Part shown: positions 23,550-36,714 of the stretch, piece after piece
Numbering within the stretch: position 1 is the first letter of the stretch
Layout: every line of letters starts with the position of its first letter
Position numbers and translations under genes: made by a program
Notes under the pieces: generated by a model
Databases searched by the model: none
What the model was told of the DNA's origin: nothing
Seen by the model: the letters and a program-made list of their open reading frames with translations, nothing else
Assembly (NCBI GenBank): GCA_023055505.1
Contig: JALIRH010000100.1
Coordinates: 829,001-893,000, forward strand
Reading direction: 5' to 3'
DNA: 64,000 nucleotides
Origin: Callipepla californica brunnescens
Taxonomy: Eukaryota; Chordata; Aves; Galliformes; Odontophoridae

Positions 23550-26500
23550 CAAACCCAATCCAAACCCCAAACCTACTCCTATTCCTAAACCTTATCTTAA
23601 CCCTAAACCAAACCCAAACCCAAGGCCCTCCCCTTCTCTCAGCCTAACACTCAAACTAACCTAAACCCGAAACTAACCCTACATTTATCCTAATCTTATC
23701 CATATTCTAAGGCCTAACCCTACTCTGACCAGAAAGCTCATGTTGTCTAAAATCTACCCCTTACCTAAAACCTAAATCGACAAAAAAACCTAACCCGAAA
23801 CCTCAACCTAACTCTTCTCCTAACTAGAACACCAGCACTTCACCTTACCCTAACTGGAAACCTAGGACTAAATCCTTACCTTGTCCAGAACCCTATTCCT
23901 AACCCAAACCAGAATTCTAACCTCTACCCTAACCAAAACCCTTCCCCTAAACCTAAACCTAATGCTACCCTCAACCAAACCCTAGCCCTAAATCCTACCC
24001 TAAAACCAACACCACGTTTAAGCTCAAACCTCAAGCCTCAAAGAAAGCATCAGATTACCGCAGATCTCACCTAACACTAACCCCAATCCAATCCCTACTA
24101 CTAACCCCAAACCCAATCCAAACACCAAAACTATTCCTATTCCTAAACCTAACACTAAGCCAGAACCAAACCCAAGGCCTACCCCTTCTCTCAGCCTGAC
24201 ACTCAAACTAACCTAGACCTGAACGCAACGCTAAATCAAATACTAAAACTCACCCTTAGCCAAGGCCCTTTTAGGACCCTTCCCTGGTCCTAAAACTAAA
24301 GAGAACCCTTCATCTACATCCCTAACCCTTACCCTAAACCTAAATCTACACCAAAACCTAACCCTAACCCTAACATGTCTTCTAACTGTAAAACTAACGC
24401 TTCACCTAACCCGAACTGAAACCCCAGGACTAAACCTTACCTAACACCTAGCTATATTCCTAACCCTATCCTGAAACCTAACGTTAACCCTAACCCTAAA
24501 AACAACTTGGAACCAAACCCTAACCCTAACCTAACCCTTATCAGAACCCTAAATCTAATCCTAACCGTTACCTCAATTTAACTCCAATTCTTCCTGAAAT
24601 CTAAATGGGACCTTCAAACCAACCCCAGATTGAAGCCCAACCCTAAACCTAACACAAAGCATTAGATTACCACAGCCATCACCTAACTCTAACCCCAGCC
24701 TTAACGCTAATACTATCCCAAACACTATTCCAATTCCTAAACCCAACACAAACCCAAAAACACAAAGCCTACAATTCTCACAGCCTAACACTGAAAGGAA
24801 ACCTAAATCTTACCCTAACTCTAAAACTAATCCAAAGCATGACCACAATTTAAACTCTAAATCTACCTTCAAACTAAAGCTGACCCTAACACCAACCTCA
24901 AGTAAAAGCCCAACCCTAAGCCTAACACAAAGCATTAGATTACCACAACGCTCACCTAACTTCTAACCCCCACCCTAACACTAATACTAAAGCAATCAGA
25001 TTCCAAATACTAACCCAATTCCTATTCTGAAACCCAAAACTATTCCAAAAACAAACCCAAGGCCTAACCTTTCTCTCACCCTAACAATCAAAGAAAACCT
25101 ATTCCTAAACCTAATCCTAAATCTAGTCCTAACCCTAACCCTCACCCCTAATCTAACCCCAACCCCCACCCAGAAGCTAACACTTAGCATTGTACAATAC
25201 CTAAACGTACCCCTAATCCTTATCACTAAACCTAAAAGGAACCTGAAACATAGTGCTAAATCCGAACCCTAACCCTGAAGACTAACGCTAACAATGAACC
25301 AATTCCTATACCTTTTCCTTCCTCCAAATTGATTCCTAGCACTAACCCTAAAACTACATTAACCCTATCCTAACCCTAACCCTAACCCTAGCCCTAAACT
25401 ACATTAACCCTAACCCTAACCCTAACCCTAACCCTAGCCCTAACCTAACTCTAACCCTAACCCTAACCCTAAACCTAATGCTAACCCTTACCCTACCCTA
25501 ACCCTAACCCTACCATACCCTAACCCTAACCTACCCTAACCCTAACCCTAACCCTAAACCTAAACCTAAACCTAACCCTAACCCTAACCCTAATTCCTAA
25601 CCCTTACCTTAACTGTATCACAATCCCTATCCTAATTCTTACCCTAACCCTAACCCTTACCTAACCCTAACCCGAACCCTAACCCTAACCCTAACTCTAA
25701 CCTTAACCCTAACCCTAACCCTAACCTAACCCTAACCCTAATCCTAACCCTAACCCTAACTCTAATTCCTAACCCTTACCTTAACTGTATCACAATCCCT
25801 ATCCTAATTCTTACCCTAACCCTAACCCTTACCTAACCCTAACCCTAACCCTAACCCTAACTCTCACCTTAACCCTAACCCTAACCCTAACCTAACCCTA
25901 ACCCTAACCCTAAACCTAACCCTAACCCTAACCCTAACCCTAACCTCAACCCTAACCCTAACTCTAACCTTAACCCTAAACCTAACAATAAATTTAACCC
26001 TAACCCTAACACTAACCCTAACCCTAATTTTACCCTAACCCTAAGCATACCCTAACCCTAACCCTAACCCTAACCCTAACCCTAACCCTAACCCTAACCC
26101 TAACCCTACCCTAACCCTAACCCTAACCCTAACCCTACCCTAACCCTAACCCTAACCCTAACCCTAACCCTAACAATAAATTTAACCTTAACCCTAACCC
26201 TAACCCTAACCCTAACCCTAACCCTAACCCTAACCCTAACCCTAACCCTAACCCTAACCCTAACCCTAACCCTAACCCTAACCCTAACCCTAACCCTAAC
26301 CCTTACCCTAACCCTAGCCTAACCCAAACCCTAACCCTAACCCTACCCTAACCCTAACCCTAACCCTAACCCTACCCCTAACCCTACTTTACCCTAACCC
26401 TAATCCTAACACTAACTCTAACTTTATTCCTTACCCTAACACTAATCCAATCCCGAACCCTAACCCTAATCCTAGCCCTAACTCTAACTTTATTCGTAAC

Positions 26501-28867
26501 CCTACCCCTAATCCAAACAATAACCCTTACCCTAATCAAACCCTATCCCTATTCCTAACCCTTACCCTAACCGTATCACAATCCCTATCCTAACTCTTAC
26601 CATAACCCAAACCCTAACCTAACCCTAACCCTAACCCTAACCCTATCCCTAACCCTTACCCTAACCCTAACCCTACCCTAACCTTAACTCTACCCTAACC
26701 GTATCCCTACCCTAACCCTAACCCTAATCCTAGCCCTTACTCTAACTTTATTCCTAACCCTACCCCTGATCCAAACACTAACCCTAACCTTAATGTAACC
26801 CTAACCCTATTCCTAACCCTTACCCTAACTGTATCCCATTCCCTATCCTAACTCTTACCATAACCCTAACCCTGATGCTAATGCTAACCCTAACCCTGAA
26901 TCTAACCCTTACCCTAACCCTATCCCTTACCCAGAAGCTAACACTTAGCGTTGTACAATACCTAACCGTACCCTAACCCTATCCCTAAACCTAAAAGGAA
27001 CCCAAACTCTAACCCTAAATCTGTCCCTGAGCCTAACCTTCAACCTTACCCTAACCTTAACCCTAACCCTGTTCCATTCTCTAAACATATCTGTAAGCAT
27101 TACCTTCATCCTAACTCGAACTCTACCCTAACCCTATCCCTTTGACCCCAACACAAAACCCAGATTGAGCCTGACCCTAACCTAGGTAGCATAAAGTGTA
27201 TGTAGGGTGAATTTGAGTTTTAGGGTCAAAGTTAAATTGTTAGTTTTAGGGTTAGGGTGAAGGATTGCTTTAGTTCTAGTATTAGGGTGTTTGGGGTTAG
27301 GGTTAGGGTAAGGATTTTGGAGTGGATTAGGTTTAGGGTCAGGTTTGGGGGAGTTTTGGGGTTAGGGTTAGATTTAGGATTAGGGTTAGCAAAAAAGTTG
27401 TTTTAGTTTTAGTTTAGGTTAGTGCTAGGATTAGGTTGAGTGTTCTTGTGAAGTTTAGGTTTAGGGTTAGGTTTAGGTTTAGATTGAGGTTTAGGGTAAG
27501 GAGTAGGGTTCATTTGACTTTTAGGGTCAGAGTAGAGTTAAGTCGTGTTAGGGTTAAGGTTAAGAACAGGATTCAGATTCCAATTAGGTTTTGGGTTCCT
27601 ACTAGGGATAGGCCTCAAATTAGTGTTAAGGTTAGGGTTAGGGTTAGGTATAGGGAAAGGGTTAGTGTTAAGGCCAGGGCAAGTGTATGGTTTAGGGTAA
27701 AGATTGGATTTAGGGTTAGGTTTAGATGTAGGTTTGGTTTGATCGTTAGGGTGTGAGAAGGCACCGGCCTTGGATTTCATTTGGAGATTGGGTAAGGTTT
27801 AGGAATAGGAATAACATTGGTGTTTAAAAGATGATTAGTGTTAGTATTAGGGATAGGGTTACGGTTAGAGTTTAGTTAGGGTTGTTAGTTTTAGAGTGAG
27901 GGATAGGGGTATGGTTTGGTCTAGTACTTGGGTTAGGGTTTGGGATAGTCCTAGCATTAGTGTTAGGGTTAGGGTTCCGTTAGGGTTGTGGTAATCTGAT
28001 GCTAGGTGTCGGGATTAGGGTTGTGCTTAAATGTGGGTTTGGTTTGAGGGTCAGTGTTAGGGTTAGGGTAGAGTTAGAATTAGGGTAAGAGTTAGGATTA
28101 GGTTTAGGATTAGGATAAAGATTAGGTTAGGATTAGTGTTGGCTTTAGGGTTGTGTCTGGGAGAAGGGTTAGTGTTAGGGATAGACTTAGGGTAAGAGTA
28201 AGTGTTAGGAATAGGCATAGGTTTTGGGAAAGTTTCAGAGTTTGGACTGGATTTATGATTAGGGTTAGGGACAAAGATTTTTTGAGATTTGTGATTAGAT
28301 TTAGGGAGAAAAGTAGGCTGACTTGTGGTGTTAGCAGTAGGTTTAGGTTTAGGTTTAGGTTTAGGATTCCATTTGTATTTATTGATCGAGGTTGGGTTAG
28401 TTGGAGTGTAAAGGTCAGAGTAGGGTTAGGCCTTGGGATAGGGTTAAGGTTTGGAATAGGATTAGGATTCAAATGATGTTACGGGTTGGTGTTAGGGTTA
28501 GGGAAAGGTTAGGATCAGGGTTGAGGTCAGGGTTAGGTATAGGAAAAGGGTTAGTGTTAGGGCTAGGGCAATTGGAAGGGTTAGGCTTAGGCTTAGATAT
28601 TAGGGTTAGGTTTAGGCGGAGGTTTGGTTCGAGTGTCAGGGTGAGAGAAGGGGTAGGCCTGGGGTTTGGTTTTGGGTTACATCATACAAATCATCACATA
28701 CATTAGCTGGGGTGGGTGGTGCAAGGAACAGCCAGCAAAGTGCTGAGTTCATTCCAATCAGAGGACCTGAAGATCGGGTAGCTACTATCAAACCGTTTGT
28801 GTTGCCAATTCCGATGATATTTATGGGGCCCTGATGTTATGGTTCAGTGGGGAGTCACTATCAAGTC
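23550..28867. repeat. 5.3-kb telomere-like satellite, unit 5 (5318 bp, type B)
   Basis: A complete unit with its strand switch near 27195. It shares the type B marker with units 1, 3 and 6. It has the purest hexamer run seen here, about 19 perfect CCCTAA copies at roughly 26190-26301. Confidence 0.94.
28706..28867 (+). pseudogene. Retroviral protease fragment, unit 5
   Basis: The same fragment. GTGGGTGGTGC near 28713 is shared only with unit 6 (others have GTGGGAGGTGC), so units 5 and 6 are the closest pair at this site. Confidence 0.72.
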
Positions 28868-31800
28868 CAAACCCAATCCAAACCCCAAACCTACTCCTAT
28901 TCCTAAACCTTATCTTAACCCTAAACCAAACCCAAACCCAAGGCCCTCCCCTTCTCTCAGCCTAACACTCAAACTAACCTAAACCCGAAACTAACCCTAC
29001 ATTTATCCTAATCTTATCCATATTCTAAGGCCTAACCCTACTCTGACCAGAAAGCTCATGTTGTCTAAAATCTACCCCTTACCTAAAACCTAAATCGACA
29101 AAAAAACCTAACCCGAAACCTCAACCTAACTCTTCTCCTAACTAGAACACCAGCACTTCACCTTACCCTAACTGGAAACCTAGGACTAAATCCTTACCTT
29201 GTCCAGAACCCTATTCCTAACCCAAACCAGAATTCTAACCTCTACCCTAACCAAAACCCTTCCCCTAAACCTAAACCTAATGCTACCCTCAACCAAACCC
29301 TAGCCCTAAATCCTACCCTAAAACCAACACCACGTTTAAGCTCAAACCTCAAGCCTCAAAGAAAGCATCAGATTACCGCAGATCTCACCTAACACTAACC
29401 CCAATCCAATCCCTACTACTAACCCCAAACCCAATCCAAACACCAAAACTATTCCTATTCCTAAACCTAACACTAAGCCAGAACCAAACCCAAGGCCTAC
29501 CCCTTCTCTCAGCCTGACACTCAAACTAACCTAGACCTGAACGCAACGCTAAATCAAATACTAAAACTCACCCTTAGCCAAGGCCCTTTTAGGACCCTTC
29601 CCTGGTCCTAAAACTAAAGAGAACCCTTCATCTACATCCCTAACCCTTACCCTAAACCTAAATCTACACCAAAACCTAACCCTAACCCTAACATGTCTTC
29701 TAACTGTAAAACTAACGCTTCACCTAACCCGAACTGAAACCCCAGGACTAAACCTTACCTAACACCTAGCTATATTCCTAACCCTATCCTGAAACCTAAC
29801 GTTAACCCTAACCCTAAAAACAACTTGGAACCAAACCCTAACCCTAACCTAACCCTTATCAGAACCCTAAATCTAATCCTAACCGTTACCTCAATTGAAC
29901 TCCAATTCTTCCTGAAATCTAAATGGGACCTTCAAACCAACCCCAGATTGAAGCCCAACCCTAAACCTAACACAAAGCATTAGATTACCACAGCCATCAC
30001 CTAACTCTAACCCCAGCCTTAACGCTAATACTATCCCAAACACTATTCCAATTCCTAAACCCAACACAAACCCAAAAACACAAAGCCTACAATTCTCACA
30101 GCCTAACACTGAAAGGAAACCTAAATCTTACCCTAACTCTAAAACTAATCCAAAGCATGACCACAATTTAAACTCTAAATCTACCTTCAAACTAAAGCTG
30201 ACCCTAACACCAACCTCAAGTAAAAGCCCAACCCTAAGCCTAACACAAAGCATTAGATTACCACAACGCTCACCTAACTTCTAACCCCCACCCTAACACT
30301 AATACTAAAGCAATCAGATTCCAAATACTAACCCAATTCCTATTCTGAAACCCAAAACTATTCCAAAAACAAACCCAAGGCCTAACCTTTCTCTCACCCT
30401 AACAATCAAAGAAAACCTATTCCTAAACCTAATCCTAAATCTAGTCCTAACCCTAACCCTCACCCTTAATCTAACCCCAACCCCCACCCAGAAGCTAACA
30501 CTTAGCATTGTACAATACCTAAACGTACCCCTAATCCTTATCACTAAACCTAAAAGGAACCTGAAACATAGTGCTAAATCCGAACCCTAACCCTGAAGAC
30601 TAACGCTAACAATGAACCAATTCCTATACCTTTTCCTTCCTCCAAATTGATTCCTAGCACTAACCCTAACCCTACATTAACCCTATCCTAACCCTAACCC
30701 TAACCCTAGCCCTAAACTACATTAACCCTAACCCTAACCCTAACCCTAACCCTAGCCCTAACCTAACTCTAACCCTAACCCTAACCCTAAACCTAATGCT
30801 AACCCTTACCCTACCCTAACCCTAACCCTACCATACCCTAACCCTAACCTACCCTAACACTAACCCTAACCCTAACCCTAAACCTAAACCTAAACCTAAC
30901 ACTAACCCTAACCCTAACCCTAATTCCTAACCCTTACCTTAACTGTATCACAATCCCTATCCTAATTCTTACCCTAACCCTAACCCTTACCTAACCCTAA
31001 CCCGAACCCTAACCCTAACCCTAACTCTAACCTTAACCCTAACCCTAACCCTAACCTAACCCTAACCCTAATCCTAACCCTAACCCTAACTCTAATTCCT
31101 AACCCTTACCTTAACTGTATCACAATCCCTATCCTAATTCTTACCCTAACCCTAACCCTTACCTAACCCTAACCCTAACCCTAACCCTAACCCTAACCCT
31201 AACCCTAACCCTAACCTCAACCCTAACCCTAACTCTAACCTTAACCCTAAACCTAACAATAAATTTAACCCTAACCCTAACACTAACCCTAACCCTAATT
31301 TTACCCTAACCCTAAGCATACTCTAACCCTAACCCTAACCCTAACCCTAACCCCAACCCTAACCTAACCCTAACCCTACCCTAACCCTAACCCTAACCCT
31401 AACCCTAACCCTAACAATAAATTTAACCTTAACCCTAACCCTAACCCTAACCCTACCCTAACCCTAACCCTAACCCTAACCCTAACCCTAACCCTAACCC
31501 TACCCTAACCCTAACCCTAACCCTAACCCTTACCCTAACCCTAGCCTAACCCAAACCCTAACCCTAACCCTACCCTAACCCTAACCCTAACCCTACCCCT
31601 AACCCTACTTTACCCTAACCCTAATCCTAACACTAACTCTAACTTTATTCCTTACCCTAACACTAATCCAATCCCGAACCCTAACCCTAATCCTAGCCCT
31701 AACTCTAACTTTATTCGTAACCCTACCCCTAATCCAAACAATAACCCTTACCCTAATCAAACCCTATCCCTATTCCTAACCCTTACCCTAACCGTATCAC

Positions 31801-34076
31801 AATCCCTATCCTAACTCTTACCATAACCCAAACCCTAACCTAACCCTAACCCTAACCCTAACCCTATCCCTAACCCTTACCCTAACCCTAACCCTACCCT
31901 AACCTTAACTCTACCCTAACCGTATCCCTACCCTAAGCCTAACCCTAATCCTAGCCCTTACTCTAACTTTATTCCTAACCCTACCCCTGATACAAACACT
32001 AACCCTAACCTTAATGTAACCCTAACCCTATTCCTAACCCTTACCCTAACTGTATCCCATTCCCTATCCTAACTCTGACCATAACCCTAACCCTGATGCT
32101 AATGCTAACCCTAACCCTGAATCTAACCCTTACCCTAACCCTATCCCTTACCCAGAAGCTAACACTTAGCGTTGTACAATACCTAACCGTACCCTAACCC
32201 TATCCCTAAACCTAAAAGGAACCCAAACTCTAACCCTAAATCTGTCCCTGAGCCTAACCTTCAACCTTACCCTAACCTTAACCCTAACCCTGTTCCATTC
32301 TCTAAACATATCTGTAAGCATTACCTTCATCCTAACTCGAACTCTACCCTAACCCTATCGCTTTGACCCCAACACAAAACCCAGATTGAGCCTGACCCTA
32401 ACCTAGGTAGCATAAAGTGTATCTAGGGTGAATTTGAGTTTTAGGGTCAGAGTTAAATTGTTAGTTTTAGGGTTAGGGTGAAGGATTGCTTTAGTTCTAG
32501 TATTAGGGTGTTTGGGGTTAGGGTTAGGGTAAGGATTTTGGAGTGGATTAGGTTTAGGGTCAGGTTTGGGGGAGTTTTGGGGTTAGGGTTAGATTTAGGA
32601 TTAGGGTTAGCAAAAAAGTTGTTTTAGTTTTAGTTTAGGTTAGTGCTAGGATTAGGTTGAGTGTTCTTGTGAAGTTTAGGTTTAGGGTTAGGTTTAGGTT
32701 TAGATTGAGGTTTAGGGTAAGGAGTAGGGTTCATTTGACTTTTAGGGTCAGAGTAGAGTTAAGTCGTGTTAGGGTTAAGGTTAAGAACAGGATTCAGATT
32801 CCAATTAGGTTTTGGGTTCCTACTAGGGATAGGCCTCAAATTAGTGTTAAGGTTAGGGTTAGGGTTAGGTATAGGGAAAGGGTTAGTGTTAAGGCCAGGG
32901 CAAGTGTATGGTTTAGGGTAAAGATTGGATTTAGGGTTAGGTTTAGATGTAGGTTTGGTTTGATCGTTAGGGTGTGAGAAGGCACCGGCCTTGGATTTCA
33001 TTTGGAGATTGGGTAAGGTTTAGGAATAGGAATAACATTGGTGTTTAAAAGATGATTAGTGTTAGTATTAGGGATAGGGTTACGGTTAGAGTTTAGTTAG
33101 GGTTGTTAGTTTTAGAGTGAGGGATAGGGGTATGGTTTGGTCTAGTACTTGGGTTAGGGTTTGGGATAGTCCTAGCATTAGTGTTAGGGTTAGGGTTCCG
33201 TTAGGGTTGTGGTAATCTGATGCTAGGTGTCGGGATTAGGGTTGTGCTTAAATGTGGGTTTGGTTTGAGGGTCAGAGTTAGGGTTAGGGTAGAGTTAGAA
33301 TTAGGGTAAGAGTTAGGATTAGGTTTAGGATTAGGATAAAGATTAGGTTAGGATTAGTGTTGGCTTTAGGGTTGTGTCTGGGAGAAGGGTTAGTGTTAGG
33401 GATAGACTTAGGGTAAGAGTAAGTGTTAGGAATAGGCATAGGTTTTGGGAAAGTTTCAGAGTTTGGACTGGATTTATGATTAGGGTTAGGGACAAAGATT
33501 TTTTGAGATTTGTGATTAGATTTAGGGAGAAAAGTAGGCTGACTTGTGGTCTTAGCAGTAGGTTTAGGTTTAGGATTCCATTTGTATTTATTGATCGAGG
33601 TTGGGTTAGTTGGAGTGTAAAGGTCAGAGTAGGGTTAGGCCTTGGGATAGGGTTAAGGTTTGGAATAGGATTAGGATTCAAATGATGTTACGGGTTGGTG
33701 TTAGGGTTAGGGAAAGGTTAGGATCAGGGTTGAGGTCAGGGTTAGGTATAGGAAAAGGGTTAGTGTTAGGGCTAGGGCAATTGGAAGGGTTAGGCTTAGG
33801 CTTAGATATTAGGGTTAGGTTTAGGCGGAGGTTTGGTTCGAGTGTCAGGGTGAGAGAAGGGGTAGGCCTGGGGTTTGGTTTTGGGTTACATCATACAAAT
33901 CATCACATACATTAGGTGGGGTGGGTGGTGCAAGGAACAGCCAGCAAAGTGCTGAGTTCATTCCAATCAGAGGACCTGAAGATCGGGTAGCTACTATCAA
34001 ACCGTTTGTGTTGCCAATTCCGATGATATTTATGGGGCCCTGATGTTATGGTTCAGTGGGGAGTCACTATCAAGTC
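28868..34076. repeat. 5.3-kb telomere-like satellite, unit 6 (5209 bp, type B)
   Basis: The last complete unit, with its strand switch near 32416. It lacks two TTTAGG hexamers in the G-rich arm near 33560, the only clear length change in that arm across the array. At its right end the next base is retroviral rather than telomere-like. Confidence 0.94.
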
Positions 34077-34120
34077 AGATTTTCGGGAGGGGCCATTGAG
34101 AGTTGCGACTCCCTTAAGCT
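33915..34120 (+). pseudogene. pro: ERV protease C-terminal part, contiguous with pol
   Basis: This copy starts like the satellite fragments (G-rich flap, K-P-F, P-I-P, then a frame change and the Q-W-G-V-T-I-K-S segment). It then continues into acidic and basic residues leading to the start of reverse transcriptase. The active-site Asp region is not present. Its value is as the undisrupted parent of the satellite fragment: no telomere-like bases intervene at 34076/34077. Confidence 0.75.
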
Positions 34121-34870
34121 AATATGGAAAACAGATACCCCTAGATGGGTGGATCAATGGCCCCTTCCGCTAGAAAAACTTGTCGCCCTCCAAGACTTGG
34201 TAGCGGAACAATTAGCAAAAGGACATACTGTACCTCCACTAATCCTTGGAACTCACCTGGATTTGTCATTAAGAAACAAACTGGTCAATGGCGCTTGTTC
34301 CATGACCTCAGAAAAATGAATGATGCTCTGGAAAATATGGGAGCCTTTCAACCAGGCCTCCTGTCACCCACTATGATTCCCCGAGACTGGCATTTGACTG
34401 GCACTGATCTTCAAGACTTCTTTTTTAATAGTCCATTACACCCTGAGGATGCCCCTCCATTTGCTTTTTCAGTTCCAAGCATCAACATGCAAGCCCCGTT
34501 GCAGAGATACCAGTGGGTTGTGCTGCCACAAGGAATGAAAAATAGCCCCACCATTTGTCAGTGGTATGTAGCTAAAGTGCTTAGCCCCATTCCAGACACA
34601 ATGCCAAATGTTTTATCGTATCATTAGATGGACGACATCTTAGTGGCCGCGCAACATCACGAGATCGTGGAGGAAGCAGTAGCCCTCCTTACAACTGCTG
34701 TTAATTCGGCAGGTTTCTGTATTGCGCCTGAAAAAATGCAGAAAACATCACCATGGAAATATTTAGGCTGGTGCATCAGAGCCCAGACTATCATTCCCTA
34801 GCCCTTACAAAGACAAACTGATGTGAAAAATTGACACGATGTACAAAAATGGTTGGGATCAATTAACTGG
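34110..34870 (+). pseudogene. pol: ERV reverse transcriptase, polymerase domain
   Basis: Fingers and palm of a retroviral reverse transcriptase. W-K-T-D followed by P-R-W-V-D-Q-W-P-L is typical of the N-terminus in class II elements. A frameshift near 34240 moves the reading to another frame, where F-V-I-K-K, W-R-L-F-H-D-L-R, T-D-L-Q-D and L-P-Q-G-M-K-N-S-P follow in the expected order. The catalytic Y-M-D-D box near 34625-34636 keeps Met-Asp-Asp, but the Tyr codon is a TAG stop (34625-34627). More stops follow near 34799 and 34832. Typical polymerase domains are about 250 residues, and most of that length is traceable across two frames. No activity is possible as written. Confidence 0.9.
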
Positions 34871-35855
34871 GTCTGAGCGCTCTTGGGTATCTCTAATGCA
34901 GACTTGTATCCTCTTTTGGAACTACTGAAAGGGGATTCTGATTTACACTCTCCCTGCCGTCTTGGCTCTGAAGTGGCTAGTGCCTTGCAAAAAGTTGCTG
35001 CAGCTAGCACTAACAGACAAGCTCATCGGTGTGCCCCGGAGTTACCTTTTTTTCTAATGATCCTCAACCCTGCTCGACAACCTCATGCGCTAATTTTTCA
35101 GTGGGATTTTCAAAGGCCAGACCCACTATTCATTATTGAATGGATTTTTTTGCCAAACCAGTTGACAAAGACAATCCTGACACAGCATGAGATGTTTGCT
35201 TCCCTGAGAATCAAAGCTAGGCAGCGCTTGCTGATGTTATCAGGGGTAGACTTTTCCTCTAGTTGTTTACCTGTGACAAATGTGTATTTACAATGGCTTG
35301 ATCAGCAAGCAGATGCCTTTAGCATGGCATTGGCAAGCTATACAGGCAGCCTTACTTCCCACGCACCGTCACACAAGCTATTGAACCTCAATGTTCACTT
35401 CACATCCACACCAAAAAGAAGTGATCAGCTGCTGCAGGCCCTTACCAGATTACGGATGGGTCTGGAAGATCACACAAATCAGTTATTTGATGGTGGGATA
35501 ATCAACAGAAGCAATGGGATTCGGATATTGAAATTGTTTCTGGTTCTCCACAAATAGTGGAACCAGCTGCTGTTGTCCGAGTTTTTTGGAAATGGTCCAC
35601 ACCTTTCAATCCTATTACCGACTCAGCTTCTGTTGCAGGAATTGTTCAGCGAGCAGAAGCATCCATATTACGCAATATTTCTCACTCTTCATTGTTTATT
35701 TTGTTCCAGGAACTTTTTTTTTTTTAGACTCCCGCACTCATCCTTATTTTGTAATGCACATCCGCTCACACACATCTTTACCTGGTTTCACGGCAGAAGG
35801 GAATCTCAAGCTGATATGTCCGTGTTTTACCAGACCGAATAGCGCAAGCTAAACT
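34871..35855 (+). pseudogene. pol: ERV pol connection and RNase H region
   Basis: An open frame at 34883-35557 (224 codons) carries the thumb and connection region. It has the G-D-S-D-L-x-S segment and the S-F/W-I-F-L-P-N-Q motif seen in class II elements after the palm. RNase H follows in different frames: T-D-S-A (35617-35628), which holds one catalytic Asp, and H-I-R-S-H-T-S-L-P-G with the final conserved His near 35757-35786. A run of 12-13 T near 35717 and several frame changes break the domain. Expected position and order between the polymerase and integrase support the call. Confidence 0.82.
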
Positions 35856-36682
35856 TAGCCACTCCTTCTTTCATCAGAATGCTGGAGGTCTTAAACGACA
35901 GTCTGGGCTTACCTCCCAACAAGCATCAAACATTACAGCGGTATGTCCCGACTGCCAGAGGCATTCTTTCCCATCAATAGCAGGGGGGGTTAACCCCAGA
36001 GATCTGCAGAGCCTCCAGCTATGGCAAATGGATGTCACACATTACCCATGGTTTGGTAAGCTGAAATATACACATTCCTCGATTGATACTTTTTCCGGAG
36101 CTTTATTTTCCTCTTGTCATACAGGAGAAAAGGCACGAGATGTTCGCAAGCGTTTGCTGCGTGCTTTTGCTACATTAGGTATCCCTTCCCAATTAAAAAC
36201 AGATCATGGTCCTGCATATACCTCCGCTGCGACAAAAGCCTTCCTGGATTCTTGGGGCATTATGCACATCACCGCGATCCCTCATTCCCCTCCAGGTCAA
36301 TTGAGCGGTCACACCAATCTTTAAAGCGTCTATTAGCACAACAGAAAGGGGGAATGGGAGCTTCCCCTCCTGAGGAGCGACTACATAAAGCTCTTGATGT
36401 TTTCACTTTTTGAATTCTTCTCTGCTAGATACCAATCCCCCGATAGTCCGACATTTTAGTTCGAATATCACATTGGAAAGAAGAATCAAGGCTCCGGTGT
36501 TGATTCGCCACCCAGAAACAGGTATGATAATGGGGCCATATCCTCTTGTCACATGGGGGAGAGGTTATGCTTGTGTCTCCACAGGAAAAGGCCCCAGGTG
36601 GATTCCTGCGAAGAACGTGAAACCATACCGGGAGGAACAGACTTGGTCGACAACAGATGAAAACACAACCAAGGAAGGATGA
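35856..36682 (+). pseudogene. pol: ERV integrase
   Basis: The zinc-binding N-terminus (two His at S-H-S-F-F-H, then C-P-D-C) lies at about 35853-35960. The core begins in the frame 36028-36324 with W-Q-M-D-V-T-H (first catalytic Asp) and K-T-D-H-G-P-A-Y (second Asp). A frameshift near 36295 separates these from the segment with the third acidic residue (I-E-R-S-H-Q-S-L-K), found in the frame 36114-36413. The C-terminal beta-barrel with V-T-W-G-R-G-Y-A-C-V-S-T and W-I-P-A-K-N-V-K-P-Y is in 36410-36682 and ends at TGA. All parts are in normal order, but not in one frame. Confidence 0.88.
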
Positions 36683-36714
36683 GACCAGCTACTGTATGGA
36701 CTTGACTTCTTGAA

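Noticed and set aside
4436..34076. Active chromosome end (true telomere)
   Set aside because: The repeats change strand several times, are mostly degenerate and have non-telomeric sequence on both sides, so they are interstitial. A nearby telomere cannot be judged from the window.
34077..34077. The ERV inserted into satellite unit 6 at this point
   Set aside because: The bases before 34077 are themselves retroviral protease and read on into pol, so there is no insertion junction here. The break lies in the other units.
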